Positions 15,856 through 23,734 are shown, counted from the first letter of the stretch. The stretch is DNA of 27,196 nucleotides from Methanobacterium sp. UBA410 (GCA_002498385.1 DAHH01000016.1:274530-301725); one strand, 5' to 3'. The notes: generated by a model from the letters alone, not told the origin. A program made the numbers and translations.

Positions 15856-17010
15856 ATGATAACCATTGAAAACGCCAAAGTTTTATACGGCAATAATATG
15901 GACGTTTTAAAAGCAAATATCCTGGTTGAAGAGGATAAGATCCTTGAAATCTCCAGTGAAGTGCATGAAGGTCAAATAATCGATGCTTCCGGCTGTATCG
16001 TTGCACCATCCCTTATAAATTCCCACCTTCACATTGGAGATTCTGTTGCAAAGGATGCAGGTGACGGGGAACCCATAGACAAAATAGTTAAGCCTCCAAA
16101 CGGTATAAAACACAGAATTTTAAGGGAAACACCGTCAGAGGTAACTGTAGATTCCATGAAAGAATCTATGAATTATATGCTTAAAACCGGGACCACAACA
16201 TTTGTTGATTTCCGTGAAGGTGGTCTTGAAGGAGTTAAACTTCTTGATGAAGCCTCAAAGGACATTCCAATAAGAAAGATGGTGTTAGGGCGTCACGACT
16301 CATTCATGGACCCCGATGCAGAGGCTGCAACCATAAAAAGAAATGCAAGGAAGATCCTCAAATCCTGTGATGGAATAGGTTTAAGCGGTTTCGGCGAGAT
16401 AACCGATGAAAATGCCAGTACAATCACAAAAACCTGCAGAAAAATGGGCAAACTATCATCAATACACGTTGCAGAGTACAAGAAGCTCCAGGAAGATTCT
16501 TTGGATTTGCATGGAAAAACAGAGGTTCAAAGGAGTGTTGAAACAGGCTTCGATCTTCTGGTGCACCTGACATCCCCTGCAGGCTGCGACCTGGAAACTG
16601 TGGGCAAAAACCGTGTACCCGTTGTCCTGTGTCCCCGCTCAAACGGGGCCCTCTCTGTTGGTATTCCACCCGTACATGAAATGCTGGACAACAAAATAAA
16701 CCTCCTTCTTGGAACAGACAACGTGATGTTCAACTCCCCCAACATGTTCAGGGAAATGGAGTACACCCTCAAGGTCACAAGAGGATATTACAAACGATAT
16801 CTCTCGCCTGTTGAGGTATTTAAAATGGCAACTGTGAATGCTGCAAGGGCTTTGGGGCTTAACACTGGCTCCATAGAGGAAGGCAGGATTGCAGACCTTA
16901 TGATCGTCAGGGAAATTTCAAAAAACCCATTCCTGTCCTTGATAAACAGGACAGAATCAGGAAATATGGTAGGATTGATGAAAGATGGGAAGATTGTATA
17001 CAGAAACTAA
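15856..17010 (+). CDS. Amidohydrolase-superfamily deaminase or hydrolase, substrate unknown
   Basis: 384 aa. The start is ATG 15856 with GGAG at 15845-15848; a longer reading from 15796 would add an untypical 20 residues. The mononuclear-metal amidohydrolase set is complete: H57-x-H59 (NSHLH), H204 (SSIHVAE), H237 (LVHLTS) and D288 (GTDNVM). A small N-terminal and C-terminal beta-sandwich closes the barrel (ending ADLMIVREISKNP..MKDGKIVYRN). The overall style is that of the cytosine/guanine deaminase and chlorohydrolase branch. The MTA/SAH/5'-deoxyadenosine deaminase DadD belongs to the same branch, but the motifs here do not settle the substrate. Position after carB hints at nucleotide or pterin metabolism, as inference only. 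Confidence 0.85.
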   Translation: MITIENAKVLYGNNMDVLKANILVEEDKILEISSEVHEGQIIDASGCIVAPSLINSHLHIGDSVAKDAGDGEPIDKIVKPPNGIKHRILRETPSEVTVDSMKESMNYMLKTGTTTFVDFREGGLEGVKLLDEASKDIPIRKMVLGRHDSFMDPDAEAATIKRNARKILKSCDGIGLSGFGEITDENASTITKTCRKMGKLSSIHVAEYKKLQEDSLDLHGKTEVQRSVETGFDLLVHLTSPAGCDLETVGKNRVPVVLCPRSNGALSVGIPPVHEMLDNKINLLLGTDNVMFNSPNMFREMEYTLKVTRGYYKRYLSPVEVFKMATVNAARALGLNTGSIEEGRIADLMIVREISKNPFLSLINRTESGNMVGLMKDGKIVYRN

Positions 17011-17025
17011 ATCATGCGGAGTTAT

Positions 17026-17055
17026 ATACAGAAAATAAATATACAGAAAATAAAT
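17026..17055. repeat. 15-bp perfect tandem duplication
   Basis: ATACAGAAAATAAAT is present twice head to tail. A third, diverged copy (GTATACAGAAACTAAATC) spans the end of the amidohydrolase gene itself, so the duplication appears to have arisen from the coding end. Confidence 0.85.
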
Positions 17056-17283
17056 CCACGTTGAATTAAAAAGGGAAAATTTAAAGCGAAATAATTTTTT
17101 ATAAAGGAAAGTAAGGCTTTTGTTTATTAAAAATGAATCAATTTTTTTGTGGTTTATCAATGGTTTATCAATGAGTTACAATTTCATTGTTATTAAAATT
17201 TCATCATTATTAGATTATGGAACAATGCATAAGGCTTTAAAAATAATTAAATTCAAATAAAAATTTAAAAGAAAATGATCTAT

Positions 17284-17315
17284 AGATAATCAACAAATTA
17301 GATAATCAACAAATA
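17284..17315. repeat. 16-bp tandem duplication upstream of serS
   Basis: AGATAATCAACAAATT (17284-17299) is followed by AGATAATCAACAAATA (17300-17315), one mismatch at the end. A partial third copy (CAGATAATTACAAA) follows. Confidence 0.8.
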
Positions 17316-17375
17316 ATCAGATAATTACAAAGTTCAGTGAATTGATAAATTAAAACAAATGAATTGGGAATTATC

Positions 17376-18665
17376 ATGCTCGACATTAAAATTTTCAGGG
17401 AAAATCCTGATTTAATACGTAAATCAGAAAAAATACGTTTTAGAGATACCAGTAACGTTGAAAAGGTTATTAAATACGATAAAAAATGGAGGGAAGGCCT
17501 TCAGAAGCTGAACTCCCTGCGTGCAGAACGGAACAAACTGTCCAAATCCTTCAAAAAAGCCCGTAAAGAGGGACCAGAAGAACTTAAAAAACTTCAGGCA
17601 AAGGCAAAAGAGGTTGCCGGGGAAGTTGCAGCATTGGAACCTCAAATAGAGGAGTTCATAGAGAAAAGAGACGAGTACCGGTACAAAGTTGGTAACATCG
17701 TGGATGAAACAGTTCCAGTATCTGAAACTGAGGATGACAATGAGATAATCCACAAAAACGGGGTTATACCCTCATTTTCTTTCAAACCCAAAAGCCACGT
17801 TGATCTCATTGAGAGCGTTGATGGAGCTGACATCAAACGAGCTGCAGAAGTTGCTGGAGCCCGTTTCTACTACCTGAAGGCAGATCTGGTTTATCTGAAC
17901 ATGGCACTCATGAAGTTTGCACTGGATTTCCTCTGCAAGCAGGGTTACACACCATTCTACACACCTTTCTTCATAAATAAAGACGTTATCAGGGAAACAG
18001 CTGAACTTGCCGACTTTGAGGAAACCCTATACAAGGTGGATGGTGAAGACCTTTTCCTGATAGCCACAGCTGAACAGACACTTGCAGCCCTTCATAGAGG
18101 CGAAATAATTGATGAACGAACTCTTCCGCGCAGGTACTGTGGTATCTCCTCATGTTTCCGGAGGGAAGCGGGTTCCCACGGTAAGGACACACGGGGCATC
18201 TTCAGGGTCCATCAGTTCGAGAAGATCGAACAGTTCGTGTTTTGCAGTGACGAGGACTCTGGAAAGATCCATGAGGAACTGCTTAAAAATGCTGAAATCA
18301 TTTACCAGAAACTTGGAATACCCTACAGGGTTGTTTCAATAGTTTCTTCAGCACTGAACGACAACGCGTCCAAAAAATATGATCTGGAGGGATGGTTCCC
18401 TGGTTCAGACACCTACAGGGAACTTGTATCCTGCACCAACTGCCTGGATTATCAGGCAAGGAAGCTGAATGCACGCTACGGAATTCAGGGCGATACAGAT
18501 TCCATTAAAATCTGTAACACTTTAAACAGCACTGCCATTGCAACGGAACGTACCATCTGTTGTATTCTGGAAAACTATCAGCAGGAAGATGGCAGTGTCA
18601 GGGTTCCAGATGTTTTGGTTCCCTACATGAACGGTAAAACAGTCATCGAAAAATGGCAAAAGTAA
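17376..18665 (+). CDS. serS: Seryl-tRNA synthetase, canonical (bacterial/eukaryal-like) type
   Basis: 429 aa from ATG 17376 (GGGA at 17366-17369); the upstream in-frame start at 17364 adds four residues. A class II enzyme charging tRNA-Ser, and first step to selenocysteine where that is used. Residues about 30-105 form the long antiparallel coiled coil that reads the variable arm of tRNA-Ser. The catalytic core has TAEQT (231-235), motif 2 CFRREAGSHGKDTRG (260-274) and motif 3 LNSTAIATERT (383-393), with YRELVSCTNCLDYQARK before it. These are marks of the ordinary SerRS, not the divergent zinc-dependent methanogenic type reported from Methanothermobacter and Methanococcus species. A second SerRS may therefore exist elsewhere in this genome. 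Confidence 0.95.
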   Translation: MLDIKIFRENPDLIRKSEKIRFRDTSNVEKVIKYDKKWREGLQKLNSLRAERNKLSKSFKKARKEGPEELKKLQAKAKEVAGEVAALEPQIEEFIEKRDEYRYKVGNIVDETVPVSETEDDNEIIHKNGVIPSFSFKPKSHVDLIESVDGADIKRAAEVAGARFYYLKADLVYLNMALMKFALDFLCKQGYTPFYTPFFINKDVIRETAELADFEETLYKVDGEDLFLIATAEQTLAALHRGEIIDERTLPRRYCGISSCFRREAGSHGKDTRGIFRVHQFEKIEQFVFCSDEDSGKIHEELLKNAEIIYQKLGIPYRVVSIVSSALNDNASKKYDLEGWFPGSDTYRELVSCTNCLDYQARKLNARYGIQGDTDSIKICNTLNSTAIATERTICCILENYQQEDGSVRVPDVLVPYMNGKTVIEKWQK

Positions 18666-18797
18666 ATAAGAAAACAAAAATCCTGAAGGATAGAGAAGTA
18701 GTTTATAATCCAAGATTTTTGAGTCTCAATCATAATTAAGTGATCGAAAAACATAATAAGTCTGATAACAGAATTAGACTTAGGTAGAGGTGAACCT

Positions 18798-19244
18798 ATG
18801 TACAAAAAAATATTGTTACCAACTGACGGTTCAAAATATGCAAACAAAGCCGCAAAACATGCTATATGGCTTGCAAGATCAAGCGGTGCTGAGATCATTG
18901 TACTAAACGTGCTTGAAACTTCTTCACTGGTGGGTTTACCTGCAGAGGATCTCATAGTGAGAATTAAGGAAATGCTCAAGGAAGAGGGAAGAGAATCACT
19001 GGAGCATATAGCAGGTATGGTTGACGAGTGTGAAGAAGAAGGAAAATGTAAGCACATTGAAGTTACTCTTGAAACAAAAGAGGGATCACCTGCAAATATG
19101 ATACTTAAAACAATCCAGGAAGAAGGTATCGACCTTGTGGTTATGGGAACTTCTGGAAAACATGGATTGGACAGATTTTTGCTTGGAAGTGTAACTGAAA
19201 AGGTAGTGAGATCAGCCAAATGCCCTGTTCTCGCAGTGCACTGA
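18798..19244 (+). CDS. Universal stress protein, UspA family, ATP-binding type
   Basis: 148 aa, a complete single Usp domain. It starts MYKKILLPTDGSKYANKAAKHA. The nucleotide motif G-x2-G-x9-G-S is visible in GTSGKHGLDRFLLGS near the C terminus, so ATP binding is likely. The role is a cytoplasmic stress-linked sensor or chaperone with no defined reaction. ATG 18798 is preceded by a strong GAGGTGA (18787-18793). A TATA-like CATAATAA lies about 18750-18757, suggesting its own promoter rather than read-through from serS 132 bp upstream. It precedes a CBS-domain regulator, another probable adenylate sensor. Confidence 0.92.
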   Translation: MYKKILLPTDGSKYANKAAKHAIWLARSSGAEIIVLNVLETSSLVGLPAEDLIVRIKEMLKEEGRESLEHIAGMVDECEEEGKCKHIEVTLETKEGSPANMILKTIQEEGIDLVVMGTSGKHGLDRFLLGSVTEKVVRSAKCPVLAVH

Positions 19245-19277
19245 TCCAGTACCATACATTATCTAGTACCATACATT
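19244..19277. repeat. 17-bp tandem duplication starting at the usp stop codon
   Basis: ATCCAGTACCATACATT (19244-19260) is followed by ATCTAGTACCATACATT (19261-19277), one mismatch. The first copy begins on the last base of the usp stop codon. Confidence 0.85.
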
Positions 19278-19313
19278 TTCTAAAAATTGCTTTTTAGGGA
19301 AATAATTTTTAGG

Positions 19314-19322
19314 GATATATTA
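19314..19322 (+). promoter_or_regulatory. Probable TATA box of the CBS-domain gene
   Basis: GATATATTA lies 41 bp upstream of ATG 19363, within an AGGGATATATTAAAC context. A start site near 19343 would leave a leader of about 20 nt that includes the GGTG at 19354-19357. Confidence 0.5.
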
Positions 19323-19362
19323 AACAGCTTATCAGTTTTATTAATAAAAGGCTGGTGTAACA

Positions 19363-20199
19363 ATGCTTGTAAAAGAAATAATGTCAAAGGATACGTATTA
19401 CATTCACGTTCCAGGAAACCGTTCAAATGCAATGGAACTCATGAGAGACAAGAATGTTTCAGGATTACCTGTTGTAAAAAAAGGGACAAAAGAGCTTGTT
19501 GGAATATTAACAAGAACAGATCTGGTTGAAAACCCGGATGAGGAACAGATAGCTCTTATAATGACAAGAGACCCCATAACTGTGAATCCTGATGACGATG
19601 TGAAAGATGTTGCAGCTAAAATGATAAAAAACAGCATAAGGAGGATTCCCGTAACTGAAGATGGAGACCTTGTTGGTATTCTAACCGCATCCGACCTCAT
19701 AAATAAGGCTTTATGGAAAATGGACATCAAGGATCCTGCAGAAAAGTACATGTTGAAGAAAATTCCAACAACCTGGGAAAAAACTCCCCTGAACATTGCA
19801 TTTGACGTGATGCGGTACTTCAACCTTAAAGTGCTTTTTACCTTGAACAACGAGGGAAAACTATCCGGAGTACTCACTGAAACAGATTTCATAGCGGAAA
19901 GTGAAGTTGTAGCAGAGCAAACTATTCACAATACCTCTGTTGGTACAGAAGGGGATAAATGGTCCTGGGACAGTAAAAGCGTTCTTTACATTACCAAAAA
20001 CCACCTCAAATTCTCTGACAAAGAAGCGAAGGATGTTGCAACAGCCGACCCTGTTATTGTAACCTCAAAAACCCCTGTAAAAGAATGTGCAAATAAGATG
20101 AAGCAGAAACACATTGAACAGATACCTGTAATCGATGTTGAAGGAAATCTTGCGGGACTTGTAAGGGCAATTGATCTAATAAAGGCTATCAGCGATTAA
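19363..20199 (+). CDS. CBS-domain protein with four CBS motifs
   Basis: 278 aa. Four CBS motifs are visible: about 1-55 (VKEIMSKDTYYI), 60-115 (IALIMTRDPITVNP), 120-175 (AEKYMLKKIPTTW) and 222-278 (AKDVATADPVIVTS). They would form two Bateman modules; such modules bind AMP, ATP, SAM or MTA. Between motifs three and four lies a distinct insert of about 45 residues (TIHNTSVGTEGDKWSWDSKS..) not typical of plain CBS pairs. No HTH or transporter domain is fused, so it probably acts as a free sensor binding another protein. ATG 19363 has GGTG at 19354-19357. The next gene starts 1 nt after the stop, a strong sign of a functional pair. Confidence 0.9.
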   Translation: MLVKEIMSKDTYYIHVPGNRSNAMELMRDKNVSGLPVVKKGTKELVGILTRTDLVENPDEEQIALIMTRDPITVNPDDDVKDVAAKMIKNSIRRIPVTEDGDLVGILTASDLINKALWKMDIKDPAEKYMLKKIPTTWEKTPLNIAFDVMRYFNLKVLFTLNNEGKLSGVLTETDFIAESEVVAEQTIHNTSVGTEGDKWSWDSKSVLYITKNHLKFSDKEAKDVATADPVIVTSKTPVKECANKMKQKHIEQIPVIDVEGNLAGLVRAIDLIKAISD

Positions 20200-20200
20200 A

Positions 20201-20623
20201 ATGTCTCAAACACCAGTTTTAAAAATAAAGTCAGATCCTGAGGCCATAAGGATCGTTGCCAAAAAGCAGGGTGACGTTTCCATTCAGACCATAAATCTGA
20301 GGATCATAATGGCGAACATATGGTGGGCAGAGGTGCCTGAACTTGGAACCTTCTTCAGTGTACTGGAATTAACCATTAAAAAGGCCCTGAAAGAGGTCTG
20401 TGACTTTGAAAAACTTACCTTAGGATACACTTACACGGCAAACGATAGAATGGAAGATGCATCAGAGATAGTTGTTGAAATAACCGACGTTAAAATTGAT
20501 GATGTTGATGTTGAAGTTGCTGGAAGGTTTATACAGCTCACTGGTGAGGACAAGAGGGGATTTTTCAAAAGGCTTACAAGTTCCAAGAGAAGGGTCGAAA
20601 AAAAGGTAGTCAAAGAGGTTTAA
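20201..20623 (+). CDS. Conserved-looking small protein of unknown function, paired with the CBS protein
   Basis: 140 aa, not recognised. ATG 20201 follows the CBS stop by one base; the ribosome binding site must lie within the end of the CBS gene and is weak, consistent with translational coupling. The protein is soluble with no membrane segment. A hydrophobic core with a double Trp (IIMANIWWAEVPELG, about 31-45) leads into an amphipathic helix. An acidic beta-rich part follows (EIVVEITDVKIDDVDVEVAGRF, about 88-109). The tail is strongly basic (FFKRLTSSKRRVEKKVVKEV). The pairing suggests it is the effector or partner of the adenylate-sensing CBS protein; that is inference. Confidence 0.8.
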   Translation: MSQTPVLKIKSDPEAIRIVAKKQGDVSIQTINLRIIMANIWWAEVPELGTFFSVLELTIKKALKEVCDFEKLTLGYTYTANDRMEDASEIVVEITDVKIDDVDVEVAGRFIQLTGEDKRGFFKRLTSSKRRVEKKVVKEV

Positions 20624-20635
20624 GTTTTATTCACT

Positions 20636-20667
20636 CATTTTTTCTGCCTTCTCTTTTTGTTTTTTGA
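20636..20667 (+). terminator. T-rich termination tract of the CBS operon
   Basis: Thirteen bases after the stop, the plus strand carries runs of T (ATTTTTTC, CTTTTTG, TTTTTTG). This is the usual archaeal intrinsic terminator and faces the convergent larE gene. The rest of the 184-bp gap holds only a TGATACC repeat and the duplication at the larE end. Confidence 0.5.
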
Positions 20668-20786
20668 TACCCTTTTGATACCTCTTCGATCTTTGATAAT
20701 TTCTCATCCACATTATCAGTGAAAAAATTAGTGGAAGAATTAGGCAACTCCAAGCCCTTTTAAATATTAAATCCCTTTAATTTTAG

Positions 20787-20836
20787 AGGAGTCTTCTTAT
20801 ACTTAGTTTAAAGGAGTCTTCGTATACTTGGTAAAA
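20787..20836. repeat. 25-bp tandem duplication across the larE stop codon
   Basis: AGGAGTCTTC..TATACTT..GT occurs at 20787-20811 and at 20812-20836 with a few substitutions. The second copy encodes the last residues of LarE (S-I-R-R-L-L). The first is the non-coding duplicate just past the stop; 25 bp breaks the frame, so the stop sits at the junction. Confidence 0.75.
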
Positions 20837-21860
20837 TTTCAATCAAGAGCTTTTCTGCATCTTCCCTATTAACAACCTGTCTTGCAACAATTTTACCTGA
20901 TTTAAAGAAGGTAACATTCCTTCCAGATATTTTTAACATTGCTATTCCCATTTTAACAGAACATTTTACAGTTCCAAGTTTTTTAAGTTCACTGCAGGTC
21001 TTTTCAATATTTATCTGGTAGGGGAGTTCTGTTTCAAACATGATCCTGTTTTTCTCATTTTTGCAGGGCTTGTAAATTACCAGATCCTTTTTTGAACCTC
21101 CATATGTACTAATATCCAGTGTGACGCGTTTAAATCCAACAGCTTTAAGTTCAGAGTCAAGATGTTTTAATATTCCTTTGTTAAGGAGTTTTTCAAGGTT
21201 GCTGACTTCTATTCTTGCATCACCATCTTCATCCCTCACCCTTACAACGTCAGTCCCTGTGAGGCCCTTTAAAAGGGATTCAGCATAGTTTATTCTATTT
21301 ATTTTTTTAGGTGTTATTGGACTGTTTTTAGATATTCTGGTTGCAAGACAGGTTGTTGAAGAAGAGTAAGATATGTTCAATATTTCGAGTGCCTCTCTAA
21401 CTTCTTCAGCTGTGAAGCCTGCTTTAACAAGGGGACTTCCAATGTTCTTATCATAGTTAACCATTATTCCAGGTCTATCTTCCATGAAGTCACTTATGTT
21501 GGTTCCATCAACTATTTCATCAAAGTTTCCTTCCTCAAAAATTTCCTTAAGCCTGGTGTACATTCTGTTTTTGCAGACGTAGCATCTTTTAGGGGGATTT
21601 GAACTGAAGGCTTCGTCCAGCATGAAATCTTCTTTTACAACCTTATGTGGGATGCCTATCTTTTCTGCCAGTTCCTCTGCATTTTTTGTAAATTCTGGGG
21701 GCATCACCCCATTATCCAGGGTTACAGCAAGGGCTTCCTTTGAAACTTCATGTGCTGCATGTGCAACCAGAGTACTATCTGCTCCACCTGAAAATGCGAC
21801 AAGAACCTTTTTATCCTTGAGATATTTTTTTAAGATTTCTAATTTCTCTTTTATTTCCAT
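20808..21860 (-). CDS. larE: LarE-type sulfur transferase (PP-loop), three-cysteine form with C-terminal extension
   Basis: 350 aa. The PP-loop SGGADST (24-30) binds ATP and adenylates the substrate; DGTNISD (118-124) and TTCLATRI (169-176) are LarE marks. LarE inserts sulfur into a carboxylated nicotinate dinucleotide for the nickel-pincer cofactor; homologues may serve other thiolations. C93, C96 and C171 are all present, the pattern linked to [4Fe-4S]-dependent, catalytic LarE rather than the sacrificial single-Cys enzyme. Residues about 275-350 are an extra domain with C289 and C300 and a ITFF-like NVTFFKSGKIVARQV stretch, not found in minimal LarE. The start is ATG 21860 with GGATGATG upstream. 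tfuA lies 141 bp upstream on the same strand; larB and larC are not in the window. Confidence 0.88.
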   Translation of the reverse strand: MEIKEKLEILKKYLKDKKVLVAFSGGADSTLVAHAAHEVSKEALAVTLDNGVMPPEFTKNAEELAEKIGIPHKVVKEDFMLDEAFSSNPPKRCYVCKNRMYTRLKEIFEEGNFDEIVDGTNISDFMEDRPGIMVNYDKNIGSPLVKAGFTAEEVREALEILNISYSSSTTCLATRISKNSPITPKKINRINYAESLLKGLTGTDVVRVRDEDGDARIEVSNLEKLLNKGILKHLDSELKAVGFKRVTLDISTYGGSKKDLVIYKPCKNEKNRIMFETELPYQINIEKTCSELKKLGTVKCSVKMGIAMLKISGRNVTFFKSGKIVARQVVNREDAEKLLIEILPSIRRLL

Positions 21861-21891
21861 AACATCATCCTTTTGAAACCTTACGGGATTA

Positions 21892-21923
21892 AATGCAGTA
21901 CCAAATTAATGCAGTACCAAATT
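21892..21923. repeat. 16-bp perfect tandem duplication between tfuA and larE
   Basis: AATGCAGTACCAAATT is repeated exactly (21892-21907, 21908-21923) in the 141-bp gap. It could act as a paired site in the larE leader, or be one more slippage product. Confidence 0.85.
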
Positions 21924-22001
21924 TACATCTTTATTTGTTTTACCTTTATTTTACTATTTATCTGCCTTTTACTGTCTATTTTTTTAATTACTGTCTCTTA
22001 T

Positions 22002-22643
22002 TCATTGTTTAGTTTTTAGGTACTCCAAGACCTTCAATGCATCTTCTCTCTTTACATCCTCAGCATTCTCATCTAAAAATTTTTGAAGAGCTTTTTTTTC
22101 GGTTTCATCAATATTTGCATCATGGAGAACCTTTTTGTAGGTTCTTTTAGGATAGTAAATTGATTTTGCAGTTTTAAGAAGGTTTTCAAGGGAATCTTCA
22201 CATATTATGCCTTCCCTGACTGCCGCCTTGAAGTTGTAGAGCATGCTTATGAGGGCTTCTGAGAACTGTTCAAATGTTTCTGGGTTGAAAACAACAGCAA
22301 CATCATCATCGGCTTCTATAATTCCATCTCTGTAGTTTTCGTAAACTTTACCTATTCCAATCATTCCAAAGTCTTCCAGTTCAGATGCCCTGAGTGCGCC
22401 CATGCTCCCACCACCAACAACCGTCACCCCTTCTTTGAGGGCTTTTAATATCTCTTTATGGGACACAGCAGGTCTTTGATGGAAAACGCCATCAATGATA
22501 CCTATTAAATCAGGTTTATCCTTTAAAGCTTCAATTATATCTCCTCTACCTACTGGAGGACGGTAATCTGCATCTAAGATCTTGCGGGCATCATCAGGAT
22601 GTATGGATGTGCCTGTAAACACTACAATCTTTTTGTTACCCAA
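22002..22643 (-). CDS. tfuA: TfuA-like protein, probable partner of YcaO in peptide thioamidation
   Basis: 213 aa. The start is TTG 22643: an in-frame stop precedes it, no ATG precedes the conserved VVFTGTSI (7-14), and GGGGTAAG is upstream. Family marks are YRPPVGRGDI (27-36), DGVFHQRPAVSHKEIL (51-66) and GGGSMGALRASEL (77-89). In methanogens TfuA works with YcaO to install the thioglycine in McrA, and is thought to bring sulfide or activated sulfur. ycaO is not in this window. The nearest codirectional gene is the PP-loop sulfurtransferase larE, 141 bp downstream, fitting a sulfur-delivery theme. It is soluble and of normal family length. Confidence 0.88.
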   Translation of the reverse strand: MGNKKIVVFTGTSIHPDDARKILDADYRPPVGRGDIIEALKDKPDLIGIIDGVFHQRPAVSHKEILKALKEGVTVVGGGSMGALRASELEDFGMIGIGKVYENYRDGIIEADDDVAVVFNPETFEQFSEALISMLYNFKAAVREGIICEDSLENLLKTAKSIYYPKRTYKKVLHDANIDETEKKALQKFLDENAEDVKREDALKVLEYLKTKQ

Positions 22644-23028
22644 AAGTCTTACCCCTTATCTCGTTCAATCTGATGAACTCCTGTTAAAACATGTAATTAA
22701 AACAAGCATTTCATCATTGAAAATTTAATGGAAGTCAATTCATTTTCTTCTCTTTTTTTCTTTCTCTTATTTCCCTCTTAAAATTTTACATGTCAATTCA
22801 TTAGCCAAATGCTCTGAACTTGGAACTAATGAAAAAAGGTGAAACTGAACCAAAGTTGAAAGTGAAATTAATGAGGTTAAAGTTTAAAGTAATTATGTAA
22901 AGTAAAATAGGAATTAAAATAGGTAGAACAAAATTAATAGAGAGAACAGAAATTTTATAGAAAGAACGAGGATTAACCAGAAAAATGACATAAATAAAAA
23001 AAACTAAAAACTAGAAAAATAAGAGAAT
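22644..23028. other. AT-rich spacer upstream of tfuA
   Basis: No gene is visible in 385 bp. The sequence is A-rich with loosely repeated AATAGG, AGAACA and GTAAAGT elements (about 22880-22970). A TGATGA at 22671-22676 and a TCATCA near 22710 lack D boxes, so no guide RNA is called. Confidence 0.55.
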
Positions 23029-23601
23029 TCAGAACTGTTTAAACTTTGTAACTTCTAAGTTTTTGTAACTTCCAAGTTCACTGTCAAGTTTTAAAATTCT
23101 TCCAATGGAGGGATGATCCTTCTCAAGCCTTTTTTCCCATTTTTGAATGACAAAATCAATGTCAACCTCCTTTGTGCCGCTTGTGAGGTTGTCTGCATGT
23201 GCAACAATTTTTTCTTCCAATGTTAAGGGCATGTAATCCTTCACTGGTAAACCGAGGATTTTTGCTTCATTTTTCGGTATTCCTGCACCTATGTGTCTTT
23301 CAGCAATTTTCTGGACTTCAACAGGAAATCCCTTTTCCTGAAGTATTTCTGCACCTAAAATACCATGTTTTATACCCTGTGTCCTCGATCTGCCAATATC
23401 ATGCAGAAGTGCTCCGGTTTTGACAAGATCCGTATTGACATCATCAAAATTGGAAGATATTTCCATTGCTTTCCTTGATACTACTTTACAGTGCTCAATT
23501 ATGTGGGGAAAGGCTTCAAGTTCCTTCAGAGTATTCAAGATCAGGTTGTTATTCAAGTACTTGCCTTCTTGTTTTTTTTTAAAGTTTGATCCATTATTCA
23601 A
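23029..23601 (-). CDS. HD-domain (HDIG) phosphohydrolase-like protein, TIGR00295 type
   Basis: Up to 190 aa. The metal-binding HD set is present (numbered from 23601): H37 (EHCKVV), H67-D68 in HDIG, H79 (KHGILGAE), H103 (ERHIGAG) and D137 (AHADNL). It is thus a small soluble HD phosphohydrolase; the substrate is unknown, nucleotides being usual. The start is uncertain. TTG 23601 is the outermost start but its GTGAA lies too close. TTG 23556 has GAAGG 7 nt upstream and gives the usual length (175 aa). An ATG at about 23594 has a better-placed GTGA but is one base out of frame, separated by a run of nine A. Genes on either side are codirectional but separated by 255 and 385 bp, so it is probably monocistronic. 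Confidence 0.85.
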   Translation of the reverse strand: MNNGSNFKKKQEGKYLNNNLILNTLKELEAFPHIIEHCKVVSRKAMEISSNFDDVNTDLVKTGALLHDIGRSRTQGIKHGILGAEILQEKGFPVEVQKIAERHIGAGIPKNEAKILGLPVKDYMPLTLEEKIVAHADNLTSGTKEVDIDFVIQKWEKRLEKDHPSIGRILKLDSELGSYKNLEVTKFKQF

Positions 23602-23659
23602 TTCACTTTATTTAACTTATATTAAATTCAAGCTATTCTAAGTTAAGTATTCACTTATG

Positions 23660-23734
23660 AATTCATAGGATAAATTCGTAGGATGAAAAATCATAAGATT
23701 AAAAAAATAAATTCATAAGATAAAAATTCATGAG
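23660..23734. repeat. Degenerate 13- to 20-bp tandem repeats
   Basis: AATTCATAGGATA-like units recur about five times (AATTCGTAGGATG, AAATCATAAGATT, AATTCATAAGATA, AATTCATGAG) in the 255-bp gap downstream of tfe. AAATTTAAATTGG is further repeated at 23803 and 23821. No gene is visible there. Confidence 0.6.

Larger units (their letters stand above)
17011..17375. other. AT-rich spacer with several short tandem duplications
   Basis: No gene is visible in this 365-bp stretch before serS. It carries three separate tandem pairs: 17026-17055 (15 bp), 17151-17172 (GGTTTATCAAT, 11 bp) and 17284-17315 (16 bp). A TGATGA on the minus strand (17201-17206) has no D box partner. Confidence 0.6.

Noticed and set aside
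17201..17206. TGATGA on the minus strand upstream of serS
   Set aside because: No D box follows on that strand and the surroundings are plain AT-rich sequence.
18623..19255. 210-codon open frame on the minus strand
   Set aside because: It is antisense to the well-supported usp gene; its composition reflects the complementary codons.
22671..22676. TGATGA upstream of tfuA as a second guide RNA
   Set aside because: No D or D' box and no terminal stem.
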